Below, piece by piece: positions 23,196 to 38,100 of a stretch of 64,000 nucleotides of DNA. Origin of the DNA: Plecoglossus altivelis (Eukaryota; Chordata; Actinopteri; Osmeriformes; Plecoglossidae); NCBI GenBank assembly GCA_036571765.1, contig BROE01000015.1, positions 3,614,491 through 3,678,490 on the forward strand. Reading direction: 5' to 3'. Position numbers and translations under genes: made by a program. Each line of letters starts with the position of its first letter. Position 1 is the stretch's first letter. The notes under the pieces are model-generated. The model was not told where the DNA came from and did no database searches. It worked only from the letters and a program-made list of their open reading frames with translations.

Positions 23196-26100
23196 CTGCT
23201 CTCCCTAAAGATGGGCAGTGCTCCCTTTTGGCGTATGCATTGTCGTCTTGGCCTGCAAGAGCAATGCCCCCAAATCAAACAACGCATCAAAAGCATCCAG
23301 TCTTTATGTTGTTGTTTTTGTTTTGACCGAACGCTGGTGTATTTTCCCAGCATCCCTCATTCCATCCCGTTTTTTGCAATCGACCCACCTTGCCTAACAC
23401 TGGCTGACTTCTCACGGGCCTAAACTCTCTTGTGTTTATTTTCTTGTTGAATTTGTGGTCTGGTGAGTCTCTGTGCGCTCATACTTCTCCTCCCTCCCTC
23501 CCCTCCCCCAGCTTGTACAATGAAGAGAGGAACCTCCTTCGGATCCGAGAGTGGGAAAGGAGAAACCAGGAGTCGCTCCAGGAAAAGGAGTTCAGCCAGG
23601 AGAACGTCCCCCTGTTTGGGGAACCCTACAAAGTGAGTTGTACCTGGTTTTATCATTTGGCTTCTGTTGTTGTTTTTGTAAACAGGATATGCCTGCTTAG
23701 CACACTGGCTCCTGGTGAACCTCAGTTTTTAGGGGGGGGGGGGTACTTTCTCAGTTGCTCTCTGCCCCTCCTGAGTGCGTGAGTGTCTGCTTAGTCCCCG
23801 CTGTCATTAGAATTGAACACCTGAGAAACTCCCGGGTTGTCGTGGCAACAAGTTGCAGTGGGAGTGGTGACCTGTCTACGCTTGCCTGCTCGTGCTTCGA
23901 CCAGGGCTACAGTTTCACGTACTCTGTGCATAACCACAGTGGGAAGTGTAGGCTGAAAAGGCACCCTGCAAACGGGCCAACCCTCCGCTCTCCCCCTTGC
24001 CCAACGCGTGTCAGCACTGTCGCAATGTTATTTGGAGAACACGCACTTAATTAGGCTTCCCTGGAAAACAGGAGAGAGGCCGGCCTCAAAATAACTTGCG
24101 GTGGGACTATTTATTTCTTTTGTCTGTTGCTGAGCTGAGCCCAGTGGGTCATGTACAGCAAAGGGGCCAGGCTATGTTTACTAACACTCCCATACAAGTT
24201 TTTTTTTTTTCCTTTCTTTTATTTATTTTTTTGCTTTCTATGCTAGTGTGGGGTATCCCTCCTTGTCTTCCTAACCCTACTTTTTGTCATCATTCTTTCA
24301 GTGTCTCTAACTTTCTCCTTCGCGTTGGGATTTTCCTCTCGTTTGCCCCTCCGGTACGACCAGGGTTGACCTCATTTAAATACCTATCCATTGCTACTTG
24401 GCTGAGGTGATTGATTTGTTTGCGCTGGTGAACGAGAGGTGGGCATTTCTCCTTGATCTGCCAGATTGAATTACTCCTTGTTTCCAAGGCTGGCTGCTGT
24501 AATGAATTTAGCTCCACCCAAACCCACTTCAAAAGACGCCTTGCAGTCGCTGTTTCAGCTTGGCTTGTTCACGCCGATCCATTGTGCTTCCGTCAGCTGG
24601 GCCTGCGTGCTGTGCAGAGCTCTCAGGTGAATGCTCCAGGTAACTGAGCTGTCAGGGGCATGCCAGGATTAGATGGGGAGGGGGGAGGGGGGGGTTGCTG
24701 CCATCGGTGGATCAGCCACCCGGAAATCACCAAGCTGCTATGCGGCTATATCGACCAGAGGCGGGAAACAGCAGGCCCTGTTGGTGACAGACATTGTGAA
24801 GTGCCACTCTGGCAAGGATTGGCTGGATAGATGTGGGGGTGGGGGGCAGGTGGGCTTGTTGAAGTGATCTTGAGACAAAGCTGCAACAGGCAGCATTTCT
24901 TTTTCTTTTTTTCTTTTGTTTTTTTTTTCTCTTTTTTTTTCCCCTTTCCTTTTTTTTTTTGACATAAGTTGTATTTTCGGCTGTCAGGCCCCCCAGTCTC
25001 CAAGGCTTCTCCTCAGTCTTGTTTCACAAGCATGTACCGCTGCCTCGTGAGAGTTCACAGAGCTTGCCTTCCTGAGGAGATGATCTAAATTAAGAACCCG
25101 CCCACCCCTCCCCTCCACCTCCCCCCATCAAAAAAAGCCCTGCCTTTCCTAAAGATTCCATGGATATGCACAGCGATTACCTTCAAAACCCGGGGGGGGG
25201 GGAGAGGAGGGTTACTATGACAGAGAACATTGAGTTCTTCCGTTACTTCAAAGGTCATGTCAACTGGCTGTCACAAACAGCTGGTAGTCATTGATGTTTT
25301 TGGCTGTAGATGCACAGACACAAAGAGCACTGATAGACCAACACTTGATAAGTTGATCTTTTTGCGATAGATCAGACGTCATCTTGGAAACAGCCCTGTT
25401 TATTTTATCATAGGAATTGCTAATAATATCGTTGTTTTTTGGTGAATAACCGTTTGAATATCTTAAGAATCTTTTTGCTATTTTTTAGCGGTTTTAGCTA
25501 CTTTCGGGTTTGCTTATACATTGACCATTAGCCTTCAATGTCTTATGGCTTCCCAGTTTTGTGAGGTCACCTACTTTATGTACTGGCTTTACAACAGCAC
25601 ATAATTTTAATAACATTGTCTTGTTTTTGTCTTTTGTTTTGTTCAGACAAACAAAGGAGACGAGCTGTCCAGTCGCATCCAAAGGATGCTGGGTAGTTAC
25701 GAGGACGTGAATAACCCCCATCCGTGTTTAGACAGCCTCACCAAGGACCCCTCCTCCTCTTCCTCCTCTCACGTGGCGTTCGGACGGCCGTCCCATGGCC
25801 GACCTGCTCACACAGACAGAGCTAAGCCTCCATTCCAGAGCCAGAACCCTTCCCAGTACGGGCCGGGCCTAAGTGGTAGTAGCAGTAGCAGTAGCAGCAG
25901 CAGCAGCGGGAACCCCAGTAGCAGCCACTCTCCTCAGTCCCTGAAGAAGCTTCCTGTCCCTGAACCATACGGCCCCTCGCCCAGATATACGCAACCTTCC
26001 CTTGGCCACAGCCAAGGCAGCCCCCACCAGAAGAAGGGACAAGCCTGGGGCGACCTCAGGGAGTGCGCCGGCCTTCCTCCTGCCTTCTCTCCCCCGGCCG

Positions 26101-29100
26101 ATCCCCTCTCCCCCCTACATTCCAGCGACCCCAGCGACTCGGAGCCCCAGGACACGGACGACAAGGACACCCCCGAGAGGCGTCAGCGGTTCCCCGGGCA
26201 CGCCGGATCCCCTGACGGCGCCGCAAAGGTGTCCCCCTTGGACCCTCAGAGAGACGCTGCTCCTCCCCAGGCCAACGAAGGGGCCACGCTTCCGTCGCAG
26301 ACCTTTCCTCCGCCGCTGTCCTCCAAGCCGCCGAACCTGGTCATGCCCCAGAAGCCCACGGCCTACGTCAGGCCCATGGACGGGCAGGATCAGGTAGTCA
26401 ACGAGTCCCCGGACCTGAAGACCTCGCCCGAAGGCTTCCACGGTCAGACCTACGAACCTTTGCCCGACCTGAAGACCAGCAAGCCCAGCCTGTCCAAGCT
26501 GAAGATCCCATCGCAGTCTATAGAGGTAATCGAGAATTCCCGCCATAGGGGCCTCGTTGTGGTCTGAAATCTTTACGCTGTCGGTTTCACTGTATGCTCA
26601 TTTCTGTCTTGCATGTTTGTCAAATGTCTTTTGAATGTGGAAATTGGGAAAATACTTGCTTGATGTCGGCTACTAGTCTGCGCTATGAGAAACTAGGAGA
26701 AACTAGGAGTTTGCGTCAGCCACGCTGAACACACAAGTGAAGCAGATTTGAGTTCGAACAGCTATGTGCCAGACTACGATGGTGGACTTTAGAATTGTCA
26801 GCGAAAAGTTGGTCAGCAAAAAATAAAAACGTTATGTAACATTTCTCATACCTTGACCTCCGCTTGAAGGGAACAGGTAGGCGTATCTTGCTCGCAGGTT
26901 AATATAAAACTTGTTGCGGTCTGTCACCTTTTGGGTAAGTAATAAGGTTAGCCTGCTGTTTGTGCTGGGACTGAAGAATAACCTAGCTACTGAACTTGAA
27001 GACTGTGTGGCCAGTGTTTCAGAAAACATTTGTGTACATGCAAAATCGACGGAACGGCAATAGCTAGATTTGCATGCATGAGTCTCATCTCCTTTTTGTA
27101 GTTCTTTTGTCGTAGCTAGGCAGCAATTTGAATGTGTTTGTGATGCGACGAATCGACCCTGTTGAGGTTTGCCTATCTTAGCGTTGTGGTGTTTTTAGCT
27201 AAATCATTGCACAACCTTCCCTTGTGCTTCGTCATAAGTTTTGATTGGCCGGCACTGGGAAGTTAATTTCCCTCCTAAGCACTGTCAAGTCTCTCGTCTA
27301 TCCGGGGCTGATCCGAATATATTGCCTGTTGTGTGTTGCGATGCCTTCTTAAACCTGAAAGTCGTCTGAAGCTAATATGGCCCTGGGTGGTTTTCCTGTG
27401 GCCAATCGCCCGGTGATGTTAGATGGCTTTTGTAGTCCGCAGCTGAAGATGGTGTCTGAGAAGGCATCTCGTCGTTGGACTAATGTCCATGTCCCCCTTG
27501 TCCAGATGTATACATTTTACAGATACCCCCCCCGGGCAAGTCTCCATATAATTAAAACATTGAAAACAATTTTGTTTGTTTTTTAACTTTTTACTTGAAG
27601 ATACAGTGCTTGGTCAATAATGTCCAGTCTTGTCCGATTGCTGATTCTAATTAGGAAACTGGTGCTAAAAGGCAAATGCTGTTTACAGTTCTTGTCTTCT
27701 GGAGTAGTAGTGTTTACAGAGCCCTGAAATACCTACAAGTATATAACTAGTGTTGTCATGTTCTAATGAAAGACCTAATAGCAAGATGGTGAGCGGGTAA
27801 GTAAGGTGCTTTGGTACTTATTTTCCTCACCAATCCCTGCAGTGTTTAGGACCAGTTCGGAGGGTTCCTGGTGGTTGTACAACAGAACAAGAAATCCAAC
27901 TTAAAGATTGAACACGCAATTCAGCTCCATTAGAAGCAGCGGCATAGACCAATTGCCACGTTTAGTCGTATGATAGGTAGTATTAACTAAACATATTTTA
28001 ATCTATAAGTAAGCATATTTTGCAGTTGTATTGTTTAACGGTCAATCAAGTAGGTTTTGCGATGAACTGTTTTTTTTTTGGCTGCTCGCTCACGTAGTCT
28101 CTGGATATCAAAGGTACCGCGAAGTCTGGCTGTTTTGATAAAAGTCAGCCGAGGGGCAGTCGATTGTTGTTGCAAAATAATCCTGCAAGTGTTACATATG
28201 ACTGGAGAGAGGGGAGGGGGGGAGAGGTGAGGTGTCGCGTCTAGATGTTGGGGTTTGTGGCTCCCCCAGAGCAGATCTGGCGGTACGCTGGCTGGATCTT
28301 TAAAACCCTGTCGTCCAGGCCCCCCCCGTTTGGCTCATCTGCATATCTGGCCTTATCCACCTCTCGCCGCTCTAATCTCTCCTTGGGTTTCTCCTACGAC
28401 AGTGCAAGGTTTAAGTTCCGCTGTGACACGGGCGGGGGGGGGGGGGGTCTCTCAGGTGTACTGGCCGCGCTAGGGCAAGAGCTACCCCAGGATCTCCGTG
28501 AGCGGGGGATGTCTTTGCAGTCACACGGTTTGAAGTGATAATAGGAGGCTGTGCCACACCTGTCCCCTTTCCTCCCGCTTCTCTCTGCCTGGCGATAACT
28601 TTTCCCTCCACGGCATTTCCCTCTGAGCTAGTGGATACTGAAGCATCATGTAATATGTGACTGCTAAAGACTCGTTTGGAGAGGCAGGTCCACATCTCCT
28701 ACATTTTTAGGTTATACCTTACGCCGTCCGTATCTGCCTCAACGTTTGTGATTTGTATTAGTGAAGATCCCAGTTCAGGTCAGAAAGGCTTCCTACATAC
28801 TGTCATTCCTTGTTCGGACTCCCATAATTCTCCAAAGAACAAAACAAAGAAACCCCCCCAAAATTGCTGATCTAGGCCACAGGCTTTAGGCCAGGGACCA
28901 GACTGGTTCAGTAGGATGACGTTTTTTTTACCGACCAAAGAACCGGTGTGTGTGTTTGTGTGGTATTTGCACTTGAGTGAAACGCCCTCTCACACCGTGA
29001 GGGCCGGCACGCCAGCACCTGTAAACACACAGACACTCAAGAAGGCGAGATAGCAGACGTCGGTTGTAGTAAACAATTCAAGATGGTGGCTGCAGCCTGA

Positions 29101-32100
29101 GGCAGGTCAACGCAAGGTAAATACAAAAATCTTGAAGGCATACATCTTCCTCTCTCGCTCGCTCGCTCTCTCTCTCTCTCTCGTTCGCTCTCTCTCGCTC
29201 TCTCGTTCGCTCTCTCTCGCTCTCTCTCGCTCTCTCTCGCTCTCTCTCGCTCTCTCTCTCTCATAGGGTGACCGTGTCGCCTTGGAATGCTTTTTCATGG
29301 GGTTAGGCCACGTGCTTTTGCGCCATGTTTATGCTTGGCGAGGGAACCTGTAGTAACGCACCCATGGCAGGTTCCTGTTTTGAGACACACCATGTACAAG
29401 GACAGGCCCTCGAAAGCACGTCTCCCACAGTGACCAACGTGTTCACTCCGGAATGCTGCTGGGCCGAGGAGCAAGCCAGTTTGTAGTATGGCACTTCGGA
29501 AAGGGTGTGTTTTCCAAGACTCAGCAGCGACGATGAATCATCTACACACACACAGAGAAAGAGAGAGAGAGAGAGACAGGCAGAGAGAGAGACAGACAGA
29601 CAGACAGACAGGCATAAGGGGGAGGGGAGGACAGAGAGGGAGAGAGTGAAGAGTTACAGTAGGTTAATCTCTAGATCTAGGCGCATGCTGTTGCAACTTG
29701 CCAGGGAAAAGAGGTTCCGGTAAGTCTAGCTCTTGTCAGGAGCTCCTCCGATTTTTCCTGGAAGCCAAAGTTCTCCTTGATTACAATAGACACGTTTACA
29801 CTGCCAGTTACATGGACTCCGCCGAACTACTTTTCAAGGAAAATATAAGGTTCCAAATATAAGGTTCCTTTAGCAGGCTACAGGCCGTGTTTCCACTGTA
29901 GGAACTTTGCATAGATTGGGCAAATTCATCTGCTGACGTACCGTATAAGCTTTTATAGGCTACACAGAAAATATGAAATAACAGCATAGAAAACCTTTTG
30001 TATTTTGCGGCTTGATTTTTCAATTTGCTTAACGTGCTCGAGATTTTAGAGTACTGTTTGTGATTGTGGGTCATGGACTGGAATTACTGCCGGATTTCGA
30101 GCACAGCATTTATGTTTAATAAGGCCTTGACTGTCATTTTGTCCACATATTGTACTTGTGTACTGCCACAGAATAAAATGTAGGGCTTAGATTTAAAAGA
30201 CTTGTTTGCAATAACATTTTCTGAGTTTTAATAGCAGAAATGTTCATCACTACCCCCAAACGTTTCTGTACATTGTAGAGTTCTGCCAGACAAAACCAGA
30301 TCTGCTGCCGTTGGCTCCCAGAACTCTTCAGACTCTGGTTCCATCGGGTTCCGCTTGTGTCGAATAGGGACATCGAGTCTCTTATTTCCCAAATGGGCTA
30401 TATTGGGTTGTAGTGTGTGTGAGTCCGTCTGTTACAGTGACCCGCTTACTTCATACCATAACCAACATCAGATTCAATTGTTTTGTCTTGGTTCCCTCAA
30501 TCCCCCCCCCCCTCTTCAACTAATGGCTTGTCAGTTCAGTATTAAGTGGCTCTCCTCTGTTTGCACTTAAGCACAAGGCGTAGTTTCCTCGGCAGACGGA
30601 TAAACACCTTTTATTCTGCGCTCGCCCTCTCACCACGCATCTCTTTCTACTCAATCACTATCTTCCAATCTCTTTTAATCTCTCTACCTCTCTCTTTCTC
30701 ACTCTCTCTCTCTCGCTCTCTCTCTCTTTCTTTCTTTCTCTCTCTGTAGGTCTCAATCACATGTACTGTACACAGACGCCCACATGCGTACGCGCGCCAA
30801 GCACGCTTTTTTGACACCGACCACAGAGTCAATAAATGCACCCCCCCCCCCACAACAATGCAACGTAAACATGTTTTGACTCCGGGGCCAGTTATTATAC
30901 GCAGCCTTTATTAAGGAAGGCGGGTATTAGGCACAGCTGAGGCTCTCCTAAACAGAAGAATCCTTACCCAGACAGTTTGTAAACGCCCGCTTAAGTTTCG
31001 GTCTTTATCTGTTGGCTGAGCACGTGCAGCCAAATGACTGCTTGTTTTGTTCCTCGTGCCTTGCGGTTCGTCCCCATCTCGTCTCGGGGCTAGACTCGCT
31101 GCGTCAGCGTTTTCGCGGGGCTGTTTATGTCTAGGGGTGAGTCACGCGTCAGACGCAAAACCCCAAAGTAAATACTCTGAAGCCCTTCAATTAAATTAGC
31201 GCCCCAATCATGCCACAGTGTCTCCATTGTGTCGTCACAGCTTGGCAGGGGGTGGTGGTGGGGGGGGTGGTGGTGGTGTTTGCGATAGGAAGGGGTTAAT
31301 CCGATTGTCTGGCGAGGGGCTGAGGGGGGTCAAGAGCACCGTTGAAGGTTTGACACCCCTGCGGGAAGGGGCCCGTCTGCAGTGTCCTCGGAGGCAGGGA
31401 CGCGGAGTCGGCGGGCGGCGATTTAGAATCTCAAAACGTAACCCGCCGACTTTGCATACGCGTCATCGTTGTCATCGTTCGCTTACTCACTCCGCACCGT
31501 CAGCTCCGCCCACACGTTTATTTTTTGCTCACCGATCTGATTCACTCACCTACTTTTCCCACCCAGCTCACTCCCTCGCATGTTGCACGCTCAACACGCT
31601 CAACCCAACCTTTTTTTTTTTTTTTTTTTTGAAGAGGCCACGCTGAGGCCAGGACAGGGCAAATACATCTTCACGTGTGTGTGTGTGTGTGTGTGTTCGC
31701 ACACCACCGATGTTAGTCAGCTACAGTAGATCACATGGTCCCTGCGGTTTAAGCAACATTCCAGCCACTCTGCGTTTGTAATCAGTCTAAACCAGCCTCA
31801 GGCCACCACCTCCCCGTTTGGTGCCACGCTGTCTAACCCCGTCCTTCCTCTCTCTCTCTCTCTCTCCTCTCTCCTCCCTTCCAGACCCTGTCAAATGAAG
31901 TACACTGTGTGGAGGACATTCTGAAGGTGAGTAGCCTAGTGCTAAGCCACCTACCCTCCCCACTCCCCCCCCCCCCCCCCCCCCCCCCCGGGGGCCATTC
32001 TCAGCCGCCCCGGTTCGAAGAGGGATCACCGACGATTTTCACATTCCTACTTAAAATCCCGCTCGTGTTTACAGGGCTTGCGTGCATTCAGGAAGGAAGG

Positions 32101-35100
32101 GAGGACAGGGGGAGGGGGGGGGGGCACAGGGTGTTGTTGTTGAGCACAGCGTCAGGCTGTAAATTACGTTAGTTGTCGTTGGCCTCCCGTCCCCCTGTCC
32201 CCTCCCGTCCCCCAGCCTCTTAGTCACTAGAGGGTACTCCAAACTACATTTCCTGTTCGAGCCCGCTGACCGGGCACTGTGTTGTTGAATTCAGGCCTTT
32301 AACGTGTTTCTCTCTCTCTCTCTCTCTTCTCCCCCCCTCTCTCTGTCCATCTCTCCATCTTGTCTCTGTCTCTCTGGCAGGAAATGACCCATTCGTGGCC
32401 TCCCCTGCTGACAGCCATCCACACACCCAGCACAGCCGAACCCTCCAAGTTCTCCTTCCCCGCCAAGGTGAGGCTCCTCCCACACACCCAGCGTACACCA
32501 CCCCTCCCCAACACACTCCAAATGTCTAATCCTATCCCCTTCCCATGTCCATGAGTAAGACCATGCTGGTAACAAGGTCCACCGGCATCATTTAGGAGGC
32601 GTGGGTTGTGTTGAAGTCACCCGATTGGTCGGTCGGGTGATCGGTAGAGGATTCCATATGAAGTGTGTTTTCAAGAGCTGGGTCTTTTTGCTTTGTCTAT
32701 GCAGGAAGCACAGCATGTTCCACCAGCATATCCTGGACAAAGTAAGTCTGTGTATGTGTTGTGTTGTGTGTGTGTGTGTTGTGTGCGTGTGTGGGGGAGA
32801 GGGGAGGAGGGGGGGGGGCAGATGTACTTTGTAGATTGAAGTTCAAAGTTGTTGCCCTTTCACCTCTGATGAGAACCTTTATTAGCTCCTCATAGTGGCT
32901 GCTGTTGCTCCTCCTGCTGCCCTGTTTCTAGGGCTGCGCTGTAAACACCAGCAGGGTGCCTCTCTCTTCTCTCCCTCCCTCTCGATCTCTCCCTCCCTCT
33001 CGATCTCTCTCTCTTCTCTCCCTCCCTCTCGATCTCTCTCCCTCCCTCTCTCTCTCTCTTAACTAGCCGCAAAAACAAGTCTGCTCTGTCACTTCAGATT
33101 ATCTTGAAGAGAGAGAGTAAACTCTCCCCCCCCCCCAGCTGTCTACCACATCAAGAGCAGGATCGCCTTAGAAACTCGGTCAACTGTCCTTCCCCACTGA
33201 AGACGCTGCCCTCTTTCTCTTTCCTTTGACACGCTACACACCTGCTTCTTGTCTCCCACCCGCCCTCCAACCCCCCACCCCTTCTCTTGACACACTATAT
33301 CCTCTTACTCTTCCCCCTCTCATCTTTTCATCTCGGATGGGCTCTGCCCCAAAACACTTGAGCCCCCCCCCCCTCCCTTTCCGCTGTTAGAAGACAATTG
33401 ATCAACAGATCTTGTGTTCATCTCGCTCTATAAACTGGCCCGGCCAAGAAATAATAAACCGCTTTGCCTTGCTCCTCGTTCCAGCCAATCGGCTGTGGCC
33501 TCTGGCCCCTCTCGCTAAGCTCTATCACCCCTGGCCCCTGCGCGCGGCACTACCAGCTCCTCCTGATCCCCAGGGCTGGCTCCCCACGTTTCGCTCTCAG
33601 ACCTCAGAAGGCCCTCAGCTTGACTGCCAGGTGGCCTATCCTCTCTTGATCTGTTTTGTCACCAATCGTGTCTGTGTTGTCGCTCCTTCTCTCTCCCCCT
33701 CTCTCCCTCTCCTCTTCTCTGTTCCCTTTCTCCACCAGTTCATATGCTCTCCTCTTACCAGAAACCCTATGGTCTCACCACAACCGCTCCCCCCCCCCCC
33801 CCAGCTAGTCTACACATCAAAGCAGACCGCTTAGAAAACGGTCACTTCCTTCCCCACTGAAGAGCTGCCCTCTTTCTCTTTCTTTGACACGCTCACACAC
33901 CTGCTCTCTGCCCCCCCCCCTCCAACCCCCACCCTTTCCAACACACAACTCTTACTCTTCACCCTCTCATCTTTTCATCTCGGATGGGCTCTGCCCCAAA
34001 ACACTTGAGCCCCCCCCCTCCTCCCTTTCCCGCTGTTAAGAAGACATTGATCACAGTCTTGTTGTTCATCTCCTCTATAAACTGGCCCGGCCAAGAAATA
34101 ATAAACCGCTTTGCCTTGCTCCTCGTTCCAGCCAATCGGCTGTGGCCTCTGGGCCCTCTCCTAAGCTGTTATCACCCCCTCCCCCCGCACTACCAGCTCC
34201 TCCTGATCCCAGGGCTGGCCCCACGTTTCCTCTCTCAGACCTCAGACAGGCCCTCAGCTGTACTGCCAGGTGGCCTATCCTCTCTGATCTGTTTCACCAA
34301 TGTGTTGTTTTCTCGCTCCTTCTCTCTCCCCCTCTCTCCCTCTCTCTCTCTCTGTCCCTTTCCCCCATCTATCTCTCTCTTTACCCAGAACCCTATGGCT
34401 CACCACCAACCGCTTCTCAACAAAGTTCATCATGGTGAGTCTTTGTGCTCTCGGTAGAGGTTGTGTATAAAGACTGAGAAGAGCTTCATATAGAGCTTCA
34501 TGTGAATAAATGAACCTGCATGTCGGTTTACAGTAGTACCAGGTGTTGTGTATGTGTGTGTGTGTGTGTGTGTATTCCAGCCTAATGCGCTGGAATACAC
34601 ACACGGGCTCGGCCCTGGCTATTTAAAGGCCCGGTCGACCGGAGGTGCGTGATGTAATATTCCAAGGGGGAGTTGACCTCCGCTCTCGGCACAGATCCCT
34701 GTGGCCAGCGCCGGTTCAGTTTGGGGGGGGATCCGGCACAGCGATGGGGCGTGTCTGAGCTCACCGTGCCGCTACGGCAGCCTTGCGCACGCATCCAGCG
34801 ACGTTTCAGCGTCCTAATCTGAAATAACACTCCGCCGCTTAAAATAGAACGCCACTACAGAGGGGGAAACACCCTGCTCTGCTAGTAGCACTGCTGACCA
34901 GCTCGCTCTACACCAGAGACGCTTGGAGCTAGCTGGAGTTGTAGTGGCAGGCTTTTTTTTACAAACACAGGTACTTGAGGTTTGGAACTCTTCTAAACCT
35001 CATTGGAAATAATCGAACCTATAAACCCTAATCCTATGGATGAAGACTTGAGAACGATTTCTATAGTTTAAAAGCAAATGCTGAATAATTGATCGAGGGC

Positions 35101-38100
35101 GCTGATGTTTGCGTCGCGAACTAAACGCCTGCTTTCCCACTTTCCTCAAGTTGTCGTTGCTCACGAAGCACAGTGCATGTATTAGTGGTGTCCTTAAGTA
35201 GTGAGCTGAAGTCCTGGTCCTTACTTGTGTCCTTTGTTCTGTTGCCACTGTGCACCATTACACAAGGCAGTGTCGTGTGCAGCTGTGCCATCTGATATGA
35301 CCCATAGTAACTGCGTTTGACCCGCTACATTCACGTAGAGCAGGGGTGTCAAACTCAGGTCCTCCACGACCGCTGTCCTGAAGGTTTTCAGTGTTTCCCT
35401 GCTCCAGCACACCTGATTCTAATGAATGGGTTGTTATCAAGCTCTGTGGAAGCCTGATAACAACCCATCATTAGAATCAGGTGTGCTGGAACAAGGAAAC
35501 ATCCAAAACCTTCAGGACAGCGGCCCTCGAGGGCCGGAGTTCGACACCTATGACGTAGAGGCTGAATATACCTTTTGTAGTAGCAGCAACATGAATGATA
35601 AACATCATAATAATAATAAACATCATCATAATGACAATCATAATAATGATGCTAATATTACGACTTCTTTCCGATACTACTAATACAACCATTAATACTA
35701 CTACTGACTATACTACTAATAACAACATTCGTCCATTATGACTGACCTCTCTCCCTCCACGTCCCCCTCCTGCTGTCTCTCTCTACACTGCCCTCTCTTC
35801 ATCTCTCCCTCCCCTCCACCTTCCATTTCTTTGTCTCTCCATTCATCCCTGCCCCCCCCCCTCCTCCTCACCCTGCAGTACGGGAGCAGCAGCACATTCC
35901 AGCGGGGTGGAGTCGGCCAGCTCCAGCGACACCGAGAGCAGCTCGGGGTCTGAGTCGGACAGCGAGAGCAGCGAAGGCGACGAGGCTCCGCCGCCCCTCA
36001 GCAGTAGCTCGCCAGCGGTCAAGGTAAAGCGAGCGCACGAGCCCGCCCCCCGCACCCTGCGCGCGTCGTCCGAGCCACTCGTCTCGGACGCGAGCTGCAC
36101 TTCCCCACGCGACTTTGTTTTCGTTTTGCGCTGATTCCTTCTGTGTCTTGTGTCCAGGCTGAGGGGCCCACGGTGACCAACTGGCAGCTCAATAACTGGA
36201 TCAGGGTGAGCCAGCAGAACCCCAGCACAGAGAGCCAGGGTGAAGCCGCCCTCCACAGCCCCACCCCCAAACCGCCCCCAGGCCTGGAGCTGGAGGAGGA
36301 AGGGGCCGTGGGAGCCAACCGCAGCCTCCAGTTCAGCGACAATCAGGCCAAGCCCCAGCGCGAGGGGACCCACAACAACCAACATGGCCGCCATAAGCCC
36401 CCTGCTGTCGCCTCCTCCTCTTCCTCCCACAATCCCAGCAGCCAGAGGAAGACTGTGGCCAACAAGCACCCCTCCAAACCTGCCAAATCGTCCCGGCCGG
36501 ACGACCCGCGACCTCAGGCGGGTCTCCGGGTGGAGAGTGTGGAGGTGGCCCCTCGGGACAAAGACCCCTCGTTCACAGACAGGCCCAAGGTGAAAACGAA
36601 AATGGGGCACGGCAAAAGCGGCGCAGGTAAGACAGACTCGAAGAAGTTGGCCAAGCGCTCCTCCTCTGACAAGAGGAAGGTGGAGGCCGGCTTACAGGGG
36701 CCCAAGGTGACGCTGGCACCTGACTGTAAGAGGGAGTCCGATCGAGGGCCGTCCCCCAGGCCCAGCCCTGCCCCTGTGGAGCAGCCCTCCCCGGCCACAG
36801 CCCCGACCCCGGCCTCAGCCCCCAACCAGACGGCCAAAACCAACAGCAGAGTACGAACAGAGACCGTTCCCCAGAACGGGCAGAAGAAGCGCGCGGGGGC
36901 CCCTCCTTCCTCCTCACCGGCCCCCCAGCCCTCATCCAAGCGGGGGTCCTCAGCCAAGGCCTCCAGGCCTCCTCAGTTCCCCTCCAAAGCCCTGCTGGTG
37001 AAGATCGAGTTGAGCCTCCTCACCAGGGTCCCCCAGACATCCAGACCTTCCCAAGAGGGCCAGGACAAAGCCAAGCTGAAGCGACCTCCAGCAGAGCAGA
37101 GGGATGGCAGCAAGGCTGCCCCAACGCCAACCAAAGTCAGCAAAAAGAGGCCGGTAAGTCGACCACTCCTAACCTGCTGTGTAAAAAGCCACGTGTCCGG
37201 CAAAGCCAGTCTCTCCCAGAGCAGTCCTGTCGTCGTCTGATAGGACGCTGTTGTCCTTCAGGCTGGCAGCGAGATCAAAACACCGCCGAAGAAGAGGGTG
37301 AAACTGGAGAAGGAGGTGAAGGTTCCCTCCCTGTCGTCAGCAGCGACCGCCGCCGGTCCCGCTTCCGGCAAATCCCTGTAAGTACCCGTTTGACCTTATG
37401 TAGGGATGTGACGAGGTGCGTTCGACTTTACGCCACGCACGTGGGCGCCTGGCAGCGCACGCCGGTTCGGATGGTCGTCCGACCCGAGAGGGCGCCGACG
37501 ACGCTGCGAACACGCGTTGGCATAGAACCACTAGAACGATTAGAGAGCGGCTGATAGGGGCAGTTAGCGCAGATTATCAAGAACAAGGGCACATGACGAC
37601 AACAGCTGTTTAACGATTGGCCGAACTCGCACACGACAACATCGATGTGTGTTTTAGGTTTGCTCTGACACCTTCAGCTCGCTAACGCTCCAATCCAGAC
37701 CAAAGAGTACATGTTAAATATTTGCCTTCACATTGCACTGCTATAGTTGAAATGTGTTTTAGTGTGTCTCTTCACTAAGGGAGTGACTGTTTTAGCTGTG
37801 GTTGTATTATCAATCTTCTGACTGGATAGAGAGGTTAACATTGCCCAAGATAAATCATGTCCAATTTCAATGCACTGGTTTGTGTAAATTCCTCTGTGGT
37901 AAAAATGAATGTCTATCGCCAGTGTTTCACTGGATAACTCGAGCAAAGAGCTTTTACATTTGGGAGCTACCAGTCAAATAAAAAGCCATTTGGCCAGTCA
38001 TAGTATATTTACTCATTAGACGTTTTTTTCGAAATATTGTTCAAATATTGTCTCGTTCTCACGAGCTCAGTATGGTGGCGCTGGTCTCGTGAGCCGAGCG

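Noticed and set aside
25934..26546. Minus-strand and alternate-frame ORFs across aff1 exon 3
   Set aside because: Shadows of a 293-codon GC-rich coding exon whose plus-strand frame matches AFF1.
29037..29298. Arg/Glu-rich minus-strand ORFs
   Set aside because: Translation of a CT/CTCG simple repeat.
35843..36610. 255-codon minus-strand ORF
   Set aside because: It is the antisense shadow of GC-rich aff1 exons 8 and 9.
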